From Atopobiaceae bacterium (GTDB lineage Bacteria > Actinomycetota > Coriobacteriia > Coriobacteriales > Atopobiaceae): DNA of 64,000 bases. Location: the NCBI GenBank assembly GCA_022482785.1, contig JAKVON010000003.1, positions 124,001 to 188,000 on the forward strand, in the 5' to 3' direction. The notes under the pieces are model-generated. The model was not told the DNA's origin and did no database searches. It saw only the letters and a list, made by a program, of their open reading frames with translations. This document shows positions 15,944 through 25,361 of this stretch, piece after piece (positions within the stretch are counted from its first letter, which is position 1; each line of letters starts with the position of its first letter). The position numbers and the translations under genes were made by a program.

Positions 15944-18900
15944 ATGGCCATGACCAGGGATTACATGGACTACCTTGACGAGCAGGTCGCCATTGCGCCA
16001 GCCAACAGCCAGGAAGAGCTGCAGGCCGCGCAGACCATCGCCGAGGTATTCGACGCCCATGGGCTCGAGCCAAAGATCCAGGAGTTCGAGACGGGCTCCA
16101 CGCGGGGCTTCGTCTATGGCATCATCCTGGTCTTCGTGTTCCTGGGAATGCTCCTCTCCGGCATGGGCGGGGCCGTGGGGCTCGTCGGGACGCTCCTCGC
16201 CATCGCCTCCGCCGGCATGCTCGCCGCCCGCTACCTTGGCAACGACCTCCTCAAGGGCCTCGACAAGGGCGCCAGGAGCCAGAACGTCATCGCGTGCCAC
16301 CATGCCTCGGGGCCGCTGGTCTCCAAGGGGGTCCGCCCTATCGTCATCGTGGCCCACTATGACACGCCCCGCGCGGACATAATCTCCCAGCAGCCGATCT
16401 CGCGCTACCGCAACCTCATCATGCAGGCCGCTCGCTACTGCATCCCCGCCGTGGCCGTGCTCGCCCTGCTCCAGCTCCTCGGCTTCCTGCCCGATGGCGC
16501 GAGGAGGCTCCTCTACGTGATCGGCCTCGTCGCCTCGCTGCCCGTCCTGCTGTGGGGGGTCTCGACGATCGCCAGCCGATTCATGCCCTGCACCGAGGGC
16601 GCGAGCGACAACAAGGCGGCCGTGGCCGCGATGCTCGGCGTGCTCGAGAACGTCTGCCCCACCGGCGTCCGGCCGGTCGTGGAGCACACGCGCGAGGAGC
16701 GGATGCGGGCCAAGGAGGTCGTCCCCGAGGCGGCGCCCAAGGAGCCCGAGCCCAAGGCGGAGGAGGTCCCCGAGAAGGAGGAGCGGATCTTCCGGGAGGT
16801 GCCTTCCGTGGGCGAGGCGAAGCCACTGTCCGCGGCTGGTCCCTCGCCGGCGGTTCCCGTCGGGATCCGTCATGGCGAGGAGGTGCTTCGCTCGCTTGGG
16901 ATGCTCCCCGAGGACTGCGAGATCGTCTACGAGCCCCTGCCCGTCGTGGAGCCCGAGCCAGAGCCCGCGATCGATGAGCGGCCTGCCGCCGAGCCCCTGC
17001 CCGACTTCCTGTCCGGGGCCACGGCGCCTCGGGCCGCCACGCAGGCTCCCGAGCCTGGCGCCGCACCCGCCGCACCCGACGACGAGACCCATCGCCCCGC
17101 GTCCGGAGACGTCGGCGTCTATGGGGGCGAGGAGCAGTCGGAGTCCACCGCCGTCGAGACGGCGAAGCGTGCCGGAAAGGCCATCGGCGGAGCCGCGGCC
17201 AAGGCCGGGACCTCCATCAAGGGAGCCTTCCTCAGGATCAAGGGCAAGGCGGCAGACGCCGCCTCCGCCCGCAAGGAGGCGGCCGCCGAGAGGGACGCCG
17301 CCGAGGAGGGCGAGATAGCCTCCGACGCCGCGGAGTTCGGTGCGGCGCCAGACGGCCATCGCTTCGACGTGGACCGCGAGAACCTGAGGGAGGTCCCCGT
17401 CATCGAGCCCGAGGAGGAGTGGCCCGCGCCCTCCGCCGCAGCGTCGCCCGTCTCGGCACCGGAGACCGTGTCGACGCCCATGCCACGTGCCGCGGCGCAG
17501 CCGGTCCCGGAGGAGGCCGCCCCCCAGACGGCCGAGCCGGAAGCCCGATCCGCCTCATGGCCCGACTTCAGCTTCGCTCCGAAGGAGGAGCAGGTTCCCC
17601 CGGTCGAGTCTCCCGAGGGGACTCCCGGGGAAGAGGACCTCTCTCTCGATGAGGGCGCGGCGGCGCAGCCGGAGCAGCCGGCTGCAGAGCAGACGCAAGC
17701 CCAGGAGCCCATGGCTGCCGCCGAGGCGCCAGCCGCCAACGACGAATGGTCGCAGCCCGAGGAGCAGGCGCCCGCCCAGCCGCAGGACGCCTCCTTCGAG
17801 GATTCCTACGAAGCCCCCGTGGCCGACGTCGTCGAGCCGACGGAGGAGTACGTCCCGACGGAGAGCCTCACGCAGCGTCTTCGCGGGTGGTTCTCGCGCA
17901 AGGCCTCGCGGCCGGAGGAGGGCTCGCAGCAGCCCGAGTACTATGACGAGCAGGAATCCTACCAGCCCTCCGACTACCCGGAGTACGGCACGCAGGAGCA
18001 GGGGAGCGCGCCCGAGGGGGAGGTTCCGGCCGAGCGGCCCACCGCCGCCGTCGAGCAGGCCATCCCCGACGCCGAGTGGGAGTCCGTCGAGGATGACTAC
18101 GTGGAGGAGGAGCCCTTCTCGCCCGAGCCGGGAGCGACGACGATGTTCGACGCGCAGATTACGCCGGAGCCGGAGCCCCAGGTTACCCCCGAGCCGGAGC
18201 CCGAGGCGGAGTGGGAGCCGGAGCCGGGAGCCACCGCGACGTTCGAGCCTCAGGTCGTCCCCGAGTCCGAGCCGGAGGTCGAGTCCGAGCCGGAGTGGGA
18301 GCCGGAGCCGGGAGCGGAGCCACCGCGACCTTCGAGCCTCATGTCGTCCCCGAGCCCGAACCCGAGCCCGAGTGGGAACCCGAGCCCGAGCCAGAGCCGG
18401 AACCCGAACCCGAGCCCGAGCCGGAGCCCGAACCAGAGCCGGAACCCGAACCCGAGTGGGAACCAGAGCCGGAAGTCGAACCCGAGCCCGAGCCAGAGCC
18501 GCAAACGAAATTCGAGTGGCGGCCTCCGACCATCGTTCCATTCAAGGAGCTTCACCCCGACGAGCCGATGCCCGAGGAGGTCTACTCCGAGTCCGAGACG
18601 TATGAGGAGCAGGAACCCCTCCCCTCGGCCGACGAGGTGCCCGAGGCCGAGTGGGAGCCCGTCGAGCCCGGGCAGCCCGAGCAGGCTTTCGATGAGATTC
18701 CCGAGCCGGAGCAGCCCGAGGGGGAGCCTTCGGAGGGCGCGTTCCCGGAGGATGCCTCCGAGCCGCTCCCGGAGCCTGTCGTCCCGCTCGAGTCCGAGCC
18801 AGACCTCATCGGAAGTCCCGAGCCCCTGGGCGCGGTTCGCCAGGAGACGGCGGGGGAGATTCACCAACAGCCCATCGAGACCATACATGGCCTCTCGATG

Positions 18901-20721
18901 GGAGCCATCAGGCGCGAGGAGGAGCGGGAGCCCGAGCGGCCTGCGGCCTCCGGGGTGTTCTCGAGGATCAGCGGCTTCGCCTCTCGGCTCAAGGAGCGCA
19001 CGGCCGAACGCCGCCCCTCCTACCAGGAGGAGGTGCTTCCGGTCGAGCAGCCCGAGCAGCCAGAGCAGGCCGAGAGGATTGAGCAGGTCGAGGAGCCGAG
19101 CGAGCCCGAGCGCCAGCAGGCGCCTCGTGCCCAGCAGCCTGCCCGCCGCGAGCCGCCGCAGGCGAGCGGCGACACGACGGCCCACCTCACGGTGGTGGAG
19201 GGTCCGTCCGAGCAGGTCTCCCAGAGGCCTGCCGCCGTGCAGGAGCCCGTTCGTCCCGAGCCCGAGACACAGCCCCAGGAGGACACCGAGGCCGACGAGC
19301 AGATTCCCGAGAAGGACATCACCGGCCTCGACGTCGTGGCCCCCACGGACGCGCCTGTCGGGGACACCTCGGGCGACCTCGGCACGATAGGCTCGACCGG
19401 CGACATAACGAAGGACCCGAGCTGGGGGAGGACCACCTATCGGCCCGAGGTGACGTCGGTCGCGCGCAGGGCCGCCCTCTTCGACCTTCCCGACCCGTCC
19501 AACTCGAGCATCGACCCGTTCAACTCGGGGAGCATGCCGCAGATGCCCTCCGTCGACCCGAAGGACTTCTCCGAGGAGGACTTCGACCGCGATGCCGTCT
19601 CGACGCGCCCTGCCGGCGTCTCCTCTGCCCCGGCGACCTTCGTGCCGGCGCCGGTGCGCCTCGACGCGAGCCGTTCCGACCGCTTCTCCGGAATCCCCGA
19701 GGTCTCCCGGTTCAACGTCGACCCTGACGAGCCGATAAAGCCGACCGTCTCGGACGACATCGCCACGGTCGCGCCCGCGAGGGGCGGCGCGGCGGCACCG
19801 AAGCAGGTGGGGACCATGGGCCACGAGCACGAGGCCGACAAGAAGAAGCACCGCCTCTTCGGCCGCAAGAGCAAGAAGACCGAGCCGGACGAGTCGCTCA
19901 GCGACTGGCTCGGCGTCGATCCCGACTACAACGCCAAGACCAACGGCCGCAAGATCGGCAGCTGGGACAACTTCGACGCCGACGAGAAGGATGGCGAATC
20001 GAACGGCTCGTGGAAGGGCGGGGCGACGCGCACGCGCGGCCCGCTCTCCTCTGCCGAGGGCTCCGAGGTGCCCGAGATAACGCGCGGGCCGAGCCAGGAC
20101 GCCCCCGCCAAGCCCATTCGCAGGAAGAGGCAGGGGGTGGCCGACGAGCGCGAGGACATCCGCGTGGAGCCGGCGAGCGACCAGCTGCCGGCGATGGCGA
20201 CGCCAGACGGCGCGCAGGGAGACCAGGGCTCCGACGAGGAGCTTCGCGAGGCCATCCTGGGGATGGCGGACGACAGCCTCCTCTGCCATGACATCTGGTT
20301 CGTCGCGGTGGGTGCCTCGGCCTACGACCACGCCGGCATCAAGGCGTTCCTGGACGACTACCGCTCTTCGATCCGCGGCGCGTTCCTGATCAACCTCGAT
20401 TCCATCGGCGCCGGCACGCCGACCCTGCTCACGAGCGAGGGCCTCGGCGGCTCGCGTCGTGCCGACCGGAGGCTCGTGAGGATGCTGGGCAAGGTCGCCG
20501 ACGACCTCCATTGCAAGTTCTCGACCTATCCGCGGGCCTGGGCCGACACGGATGCCACCCCGGCGATGCGGAAGTCGGTGCGTGCCGCCACGATCATGGG
20601 CATGGGCGAGGGCGGGAGCCCGGCGCTCTCCCACACGGAGGACGACATCCCCGAGAACGTCATCGAGAGCCAGGTCATCGCCATAAGCGATATCGTGACG
20701 GAGCTTATCCGCAGGTCGTAG
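15944..20721 (+). pseudogene. Giant M28-peptidase-like membrane protein with acidic proline-rich insert, frameshifted in repeats
   Basis: The N-terminal half is M28-like: an N-terminal helix region, a TM hairpin, [14 protein letters not shown] near residue 136 (metal-site H and D), two more TM helices and [16 protein letters not shown] near 217 (bridging D). The C-terminal half completes the fold ([40 protein letters not shown]). Between them lie about 1200 residues rich in E and P. The usual glutamate pair after the beta strand reads A-S, so catalysis is doubtful. GGAGC is duplicated at 18311-18320; this shifts the frame, and the upstream frame runs on to 19390 as out-of-frame S/R/P-rich sequence. 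Removing five bases restores one 1590-codon frame. ATG 15944 has GGAGGG nine bases upstream. It may be phase-variable, decayed or a sequencing artefact. Confidence 0.75.
18120..18510 (+). repeat. Pro-Glu hexanucleotide and longer tandem repeats inside the M28-like gene
   Basis: Degenerate CCGGAGCCCGAG-type hexamers encode (Pro-Glu)n with occasional Trp. Longer units of about 80 bp beginning GAGTGGGAGCCGGAGCCGGG recur near 18210 and 18294. The second unit carries the 5-bp GGAGC duplication at 18311-18320. Confidence 0.85.
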
Positions 20722-20740
20722 TCACAAGGAAGCAGATATG

Positions 20741-20776
20741 CGAGAGGGCGGGCACCCGATGGGGCCCGCCCTCTCG
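20741..20776. terminator. Bidirectional hairpin terminator
   Basis: A 13-bp perfect stem (CGAGAGGGCGGGC with GCCCGCCCTCTCG) around a 10-base loop lies between the M28-like gene and the convergent glutaredoxin gene. There is no clear T tract. Confidence 0.65.
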
Positions 20777-20794
20777 CCATGGGTTGTCTGCGTG

Positions 20795-21034
20795 TCAGGC
20801 GTTCTCGTTCAGGTAGGCGATGATGTCGTCGCTCTCGTAGAGGGGCCTGCCGTCGACGAACAGGCAGGGGACCTGCTTCATCCCGCCGACCTCGACCAGG
20901 GTCTTGGCCGCCGCGGCGTCCGTCGTGATGTCATGGAGCGGGATCTCGATGCCGGCGTTGTCCATGTAGCGCAGGACCTTGCGGCAGAACGGGCAGGCGG
21001 GCATGAAATAGAGCTCGAGGCTGCTGGCGGCCAT
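20795..21034 (-). CDS. Glutaredoxin-like thiol-disulfide protein
   Basis: A 79-residue glutaredoxin fold with the active-site motif PACPFCRKVLRYM and the cis-proline/GSH region KQVPCLFVDGRPLYESDDIIAYL. It probably reduces disulfides or mixed disulfides in the cytoplasm. The start is the ATG at 21032-21034 (MAASSLELYFMPACPF), with AAGGGA upstream; the frame continues upstream into the tRNA-Gly region and that part is not coding. Confidence 0.9.
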   Translation of the reverse strand: MAASSLELYFMPACPFCRKVLRYMDNAGIEIPLHDITTDAAAAKTLVEVGGMKQVPCLFVDGRPLYESDDIIAYLNENA

Positions 21035-21135
21035 GGGAATCCCTTCGTCGAAGCGTGTTGGTTGTCTGCTCACCCTTCTACCCAAGGCGGAGCCAGGCGG
21101 GCAGCGCGCGCCGCTGTGATAGAATCCAAGGCTGT

Positions 21136-21210
21136 GCGGGCATCGCCAAGTGGTAAGGCAATGGCTTCCCAAGCCATCATCCGCGGGTTCGAATCCCGTT
21201 GCCCGCTCCA
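21136..21210 (+). tRNA. tRNA-Gly (anticodon CCC)
   Basis: A full cloverleaf: acceptor GCGGGCA pairs with TGCCCGC, the anticodon loop is TTCCCAA, the T arm is GCGGG-TTCGAAT-CCCGT, and a CCA end is encoded at 21208-21210. Confidence 0.96.
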
Positions 21211-21294
21211 GGCAGTCTCATCGGGCCCCGCAAGGGGCCCGACGCATGTCGGACGTGGCCGGCGGGCATCGCGGCGGCGTTGGAGGCGAGGCGC

Positions 21295-21798
21295 ATGGCC
21301 CGCATGGAGCGACGCGCGGCGGAGGCCCTCGGGCGGTTCCTCTCTCGTTGGAGGCGGGACGATGGCAGCTACGAGCTGCCGCCGTCGGTGACGGCGGGGT
21401 CTCTCCTCGCGTTGGCCCAAGAGGTGCTTGGAAACGACCTCGTGGTCGAGCGCCAGGGCGAGATGCTCGTCTGGCGGCTTGCGAGGCGTCAGGGCTACGC
21501 GATTCCGTCCTATCCCCTCGCAGGCTCGGGCGAGGGCAGGCTCTTCCTCTCCGAGGAGGGCGTGGAATCGGTGCCGGGCTGGTACGAGAAGGTGGGCGTG
21601 GGCAGGCAGGTCTCTGCGGAGTTCTGGCGCTATGCCTGCGTGATGGCGCGGAACGACGGGTATTGGCGGCGCGTGTGGGCCGTGCCCAAGGAGGACCTGG
21701 CCGATGCGGGCGCCCTTGCCGGCGTCATCGCGCGTGCGGCGGCGTTCTGCCTGGGCGAGGAGACGGGGGACGACGACCCCGCGCTGTTCAGGATCTAA
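21295..21798 (+). CDS. Hypothetical protein
   Basis: A 167-residue soluble protein of unknown family. It has Arg-rich N-terminal helices (MERRAAEALGRFLSRWRRDDG), then a mixed alpha/beta region with VVERQGEMLVWRLARRQGYAIP and a C-terminal acidic tail. I chose the ATG at 21295, which has GGAGG eight bases upstream; starting further upstream would run into the tRNA. It may be co-transcribed with the aminopeptidase 40 bp downstream. I do not recognise it. Confidence 0.6.
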   Translation: MARMERRAAEALGRFLSRWRRDDGSYELPPSVTAGSLLALAQEVLGNDLVVERQGEMLVWRLARRQGYAIPSYPLAGSGEGRLFLSEEGVESVPGWYEKVGVGRQVSAEFWRYACVMARNDGYWRRVWAVPKEDLADAGALAGVIARAAAFCLGEETGDDDPALFRI

Positions 21799-21838
21799 GG
21801 CGATGCGGGCGTCTTTGCCTGCGATGTGGAGAGGGTGC

Positions 21839-23131
21839 ATGAGCGTGCGTATCTTCAATCTTCCGATGTCCGACAAGGAATGCAAGCGCTCCATGGAGGC
21901 CCTCATGCCCCAGATAGAGGGGTATGCCAGGCTTCTTGCCAGGAGGGGTGCCGCGGTGCAGCCCGGCCAGGAGCTCGTGCTCACCGCCCCGGTGGAGGCC
22001 GCGCCGTTCGCCAGGCTCGTGATCGCCGCGGCCTACGACGCGGGCGCGCGCCACGTGACGGTGGTGTGGAACGACGACGAGGCCCTGCGCCTCGAATACG
22101 AGCGAGCCCCCAAGGACTACTTCGAGCACACCCCCTCGTGGAAGAGGGAGCAGCTCGACAGCCTCGCCGAGCAGGGGGCCTGCTTCCTGTTCCTGGACGG
22201 CACGGACCCGGACGCCCTCAAGGGGGTCGACCCCTCGCGCCCGGCCGCGGCCTCGCGCGCGAGGAACAGCGAGTGCACCATCTGGAGGAACGGCCTGGAC
22301 TTCGGGCGCAACGCCTGGTCGATCGCGGGCGTCCCCGTGGAGAGGTGGGCCCGAAAGGTGTTTCCCGACGTCTCGGCCAAGGAGGCCATGTATGACCTCT
22401 GGCTGGCGATTCTCGAGGTGGCGCGTGCCGACAACGCGGACCCGGAGGCTGCGTGGGAGACCCATAACGCCGCCTTCGAGAAGAACAAGCGCAGGATGAA
22501 CACGCAGCGCTTCGACGCGCTGCACTATCACGCCAAGAACGGGACCGACCTCACCGTGGGGCTCAATGCCAAGGGTGTCTGGGACGGCGGCGCGGGACGC
22601 ACGACGGGCGGCGTGAGCTTCTTCCCGAACATCCCCACGGAGGAGGTCTTCACCTCTCCCGACCGCATGCGCGCGGAGGGCAAGGTCGTCTCGGCCATGC
22701 CGCTCGTGCATGCCGGCTCCATCGTGCGCGACTTCTGGTTCCGGTTCGAGGGCGGCCGGGTGGTCGACTATGGGGCTGCCCAGGGGAAGGCCGTTCTGAA
22801 GGAGATCATCGAGACCGACGAGAACGCGGCGCGCCTGGGCGAGTGCGCGCTCATCTCCAAGAACACCCCCATCCGCGAGAGCGGGCTGCTGTTCTACTCA
22901 ACCCTCTACGACGAGAACGCGAGCTGCCACCTGGCACTGGGCACGGGCTTTCCCGAGTGCTACGAGGGCGGCGTCGACATGGACCCCGACCAGATCATGG
23001 CATGTGGCGTGAACCACAGCCACACCCACGTCGACTTCATGATCGGCGCGGACGACCTCGCCATCGACGGCATCACGGCCGAGGGCGAGGAGGTTCCCGT
23101 CTTCGTGAACGGCCAGTGGGCCTGGGAGTAG
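21839..23131 (+). CDS. M29-family metallo-aminopeptidase (AmpS/PepS-like)
   Basis: A 430-residue cytosolic aminopeptidase of the thermophilic-aminopeptidase (M29) family. Family segments seen are YARLLARRGAAVQPGQELVLTAPVEAAPFARL, FFPNIPTEEVFTSPDRMRAEGKV (metal-ligand region), LGECALISKNTPIRESGLLFYSTLYDENASCHLALG and VNHSHTHVDFMIGADDLAIDG. The ATG at 21839 has GGAGAGGG upstream; the open frame starts earlier but overlaps the preceding gene without similarity. Confidence 0.93.
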   Translation: MSVRIFNLPMSDKECKRSMEALMPQIEGYARLLARRGAAVQPGQELVLTAPVEAAPFARLVIAAAYDAGARHVTVVWNDDEALRLEYERAPKDYFEHTPSWKREQLDSLAEQGACFLFLDGTDPDALKGVDPSRPAAASRARNSECTIWRNGLDFGRNAWSIAGVPVERWARKVFPDVSAKEAMYDLWLAILEVARADNADPEAAWETHNAAFEKNKRRMNTQRFDALHYHAKNGTDLTVGLNAKGVWDGGAGRTTGGVSFFPNIPTEEVFTSPDRMRAEGKVVSAMPLVHAGSIVRDFWFRFEGGRVVDYGAAQGKAVLKEIIETDENAARLGECALISKNTPIRESGLLFYSTLYDENASCHLALGTGFPECYEGGVDMDPDQIMACGVNHSHTHVDFMIGADDLAIDGITAEGEEVPVFVNGQWAWE

Positions 23132-23240
23132 GCCTGGGCGGGGATGTGCGACCAGTACCACGGCGCTGAAGCGAGTGCCAAGGCTCGCGGGTCGTTCTCG
23201 CACACGTGATAGAATGTGGCAGCCTGCAAAGCGGGCGAAC

Positions 23241-23316
23241 GGGACGTTAGCTCAGTTGGTAGAGCAGGGGACTTTTAATCCCAAGGTCGTGGGTTCGACC
23301 CCCACACGTCCCACCA
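23241..23316 (+). tRNA. tRNA-Lys (anticodon TTT)
   Basis: A full cloverleaf: acceptor GGGACGT pairs with ACGTCCC, D arm GCTCAGTTGGTAGAGC, anticodon loop CTTTTAA, T loop TTCGACC, and an encoded CCA. Confidence 0.97.
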
Positions 23317-23325
23317 GAAAGAAGC

Positions 23326-23361
23326 GGGAGGTCACAGGCGCAAGGCCCGTGACCTCCCTTT
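23326..23361 (+). terminator. Terminator after tRNA-Lys
   Basis: A 10-bp stem GGGAGGTCAC/GTGACCTCCC followed by TTTC, ten bases after the tRNA. Confidence 0.75.
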
Positions 23362-23379
23362 CACTCTCACTCATGTTCC

Positions 23380-23418
23380 TCACTCTAATTTCGAGTGACG
23401 TCACTCTATATAGAGTGA
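23380..23418. promoter_or_regulatory. Tandem palindromic operator-like sites TCACTC-N6/7-GAGTGA
   Basis: Two adjacent sites: TCACTC-N7-GAGTGA at 23380-23398 and the perfect 18-bp palindrome TCACTCTATATAGAGTGA at 23401-23418. A further AATTTCGAGTGA copy follows. They lie in a 415-bp gap between tRNA-Lys and the antitoxin gene, with no open frame of their own. Which gene they serve is unclear. Apart from these sites and the palindrome at 23669, I see nothing else in the gap. Confidence 0.55.
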
Positions 23419-23668
23419 GAATTTCGAGTGAGTGGCCGTGCCGCACTTTGTTGCGGTCTGGGGCATCTATTTTACGGACAACAGGCGAAATGCAATCCTA
23501 TTCCTGCTAGCGAGGGAGACCTTATAGGAAGCCTGGGCCAGTCGGAGAGGCAGGAGAATGTGAAGTAAAAATCTTCGCCCTGCCGTCTGTGTCGGAAAGG
23601 GCTTCGTTCGTGCGGATTCGGTCCGCTCATATCGCCAAGTGCTTTATCGTACCTGTTGAAAAGTGTGT

Positions 23669-23680
23669 TAACATATGTTA
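23669..23680 (+). promoter_or_regulatory. 12-bp palindrome before the antitoxin gene
   Basis: TAACATATGTTA is a perfect palindrome located eight bases after a -35-like TTGAAA and about 50 bp before the antitoxin start. RelB/DinJ-type antitoxins commonly repress their own promoter through such sites. Confidence 0.5.
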
Positions 23681-23731
23681 TCCAAGCTTTGGGACGACGT
23701 CGGCCGCAGGTCATTGCGACAGCGAGGAGAT

Positions 23732-23929
23732 ATGAACGATATGGTGGCAAAGAAGGACGTCGTCGTCACGACGATTCGTATCGAGAGAGAGACCAAGGAA
23801 CAGGCCGATAGGGTCTTCAGGAGCTTGGGGCTCAACTTCAATTCGGGTGTCGACCTGTACCTTCGCAAGGTCGTTCGCGATCAGGCCATACCCTTCGACC
23901 TCTCGCTGAAGGAAACCGAGCAGCAGTAG
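23732..23929 (+). CDS. RelB/DinJ-family antitoxin-like protein, without an adjacent toxin
   Basis: A 65-residue protein with the ribbon-helix-helix pattern of RelB/DinJ antitoxins: VTTIRIERETKEQADRVFRSLGLNFNSGVDLYLRKVVRDQAIPFDL. The ATG at 23732 has GAGGAG just upstream. RelE/YafQ toxins normally follow within a few bases, but none is present here; what follows is a repeat-rich, non-coding 240 bp. It is therefore an orphan antitoxin or the remains of a module. Confidence 0.8.
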   Translation: MNDMVAKKDVVVTTIRIERETKEQADRVFRSLGLNFNSGVDLYLRKVVRDQAIPFDLSLKETEQQ

Positions 23930-23984
23930 CCCCCCTCGTTGGCGCGGGCGTCCCTCCGGGATTCTCGGTGGTTCGATGGCTTGC

Positions 23985-24167
23985 CTGGCAAGAATTTTGA
24001 GCGGTGCACTCCGCTTTGGCTTCCCGGCGTCGCCGTTGGCAGAAAAAGCGAGCGGTGCAACCGCGCTGCGGGCTTAGCCGCGCGCCGCCCTGCTTCGACC
24101 TGCGGAAATGCGGGAAAGACTCGCCTGTCGTCACCTTGTGCCGTGCACCGCTCAAATTTCCTGCCAA
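23985..24167. repeat. REP-like 24-bp repeats, copies 1-3
   Basis: Three copies of a 24-bp unit (core GGCARGAATTTTGAGCGGTG): 23985-24008 (+), 24036-24059 (+, degenerate) and 24144-24167 (-). Copies 1 and 3 form an inverted pair. They fill the gap between the antitoxin and the end of the next gene. Confidence 0.85.
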
Positions 24168-24170
24168 CCG

Positions 24171-25139
24171 TCAGTGCTGGCGTCGCACGGCAAGCTCGCG
24201 GCAGAGGGCCGCGCGTCGCGGGCCCCACTCGTAGTCGCGCCTCCGGAACCGCCAGCCAAGACCCTTTGCCACCATCCTCGCGATCTGGTCCATCTGCGCG
24301 TTGTTGGCCAGCTGGTCCTGCGTGACGACGATGACCCCGTACCCCATCCTCATGAGGGCGTTGCGTCGCCGCGCGTCGCTCTGGATGCGCGCCGCCCCGG
24401 TGTGCGAGCAGATGCCGTCGTACTCGATGTCGAGGTGGGCCTCGGGGTAGCACACGTCGCAGCGGCAGTAGGCGTGCGGATAGATTCTGCGCGCCGCCTT
24501 GTCGAGCGTGACCTTGTGGTTGAGCGAGGGGGCAGGGAGCCCGTAGCCGCCCAGCGAGCAGGGAAGGAAGAGGCGCATCGCAAGCTCTGACTCCTTGGGG
24601 GAGGCTGAGCCGTCAAGAACGTAGCGCGCGGCCCTGGCCGCGGCCGCCTTTCCCGGCATGCCGACGGCCTTCTCGGCAAAGGCGGCGAGGGAGGCGGCCG
24701 AGGCGAGCGGCGCGCGCTCGCGCACGCCGGATTCGACGGCGTCGTCAGGGGTGAACGTTCCGCACAGCTCGTAGCCGAGCTTGATGAGACGCACGAGCGA
24801 GAGGGAGGTTGCCATCTGCACGAAGGCGAGTTCGGGCGCGCAGACGAAAAGCCCGTCTCCCACCCTCCGAAACGAGCCGGGCGGCAAGGGGCCGCTCCAG
24901 GCATGGCAGCGCACCGCATTGCCGCCGCGTCGGTCGTCGCGGCTCGAAACAAGGACGTGAAGCTCGTCGGTTGAGACGCCCTGACGTTCGATCGCTGCAA
25001 GTTCCTTGTTGGAAAACGTGGGGACATGTCCCGAAAAGAGGCGCTGCATGGTGGCTGAGCCCGTGACAGAGGGAGCGGGAAGGGCGCGAGGCCTTGCCTC
25101 CTGCAGCTCGATGGCTGATATGTGGCTGAGGAACATCAT
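24171..25139 (-). CDS. Endonuclease-like protein with C-terminal PD-(D/E)XK-type domain
   Basis: About 322 residues. The C-terminal third has a restriction-endonuclease-like pattern (HLDIEYDGICSHTGAARIQSDARRRNALMRMGYGVIVVTQDQL). An AbiEi-antitoxin-like layout is possible for the N-terminal part (a transcription-regulator-like domain, then VLVSSRDDRRGGNAVRCHAW). The CDVCYPEAH cysteines may bind metal. I chose the ATG at 25137-25139 (MMFLSHISAIELQEA); the frame stays open to 25340, but that stretch is repeat-derived. The gene is bracketed by REP-like repeats on both sides, and a distant relative lies at 47772. Confidence 0.65.
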   Translation of the reverse strand: MMFLSHISAIELQEARPRALPAPSVTGSATMQRLFSGHVPTFSNKELAAIERQGVSTDELHVLVSSRDDRRGGNAVRCHAWSGPLPPGSFRRVGDGLFVCAPELAFVQMATSLSLVRLIKLGYELCGTFTPDDAVESGVRERAPLASAASLAAFAEKAVGMPGKAAAARAARYVLDGSASPKESELAMRLFLPCSLGGYGLPAPSLNHKVTLDKAARRIYPHAYCRCDVCYPEAHLDIEYDGICSHTGAARIQSDARRRNALMRMGYGVIVVTQDQLANNAQMDQIARMVAKGLGWRFRRRDYEWGPRRAALCRELAVRRQH

Positions 25140-25207
25140 GGGGTGCGTATGGTACCCAGACTGCGTCCCCGCTTCCCGGGTGAGGCTGGCAATATCCCCG
25201 GGCGAGG

Positions 25208-25340
25208 CTGGCAAGAAAATCGAGCGGTGCACGGCAACACCGACGTGTCGTGCAGGCGGGCGAGACCACGATTTGCGTTTCCGCAGCTCGCAAGAAAACG
25301 CCATCAGTAAGGGGAGTGCACCGCTCAAAATTCCTGCCAA
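25208..25340. repeat. REP-like 24-bp repeats, copies 4-5
   Basis: Copy 4 at 25208-25231 (+) and copy 5 at 25317-25340 (-) form an inverted pair upstream of the endonuclease-like gene. They belong to the same family as the copies downstream of it. Confidence 0.85.
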
Positions 25341-25361
25341 GACACCGCCGACGGAGCAGCC

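Noticed and set aside
20736-21391. Open frame of 217 codons on the plus strand
   Set aside because: It runs antisense to the glutaredoxin gene and through tRNA-Gly.
23252-23446. Small minus-strand frame across tRNA-Lys
   Set aside because: It overlaps the tRNA and its terminator.
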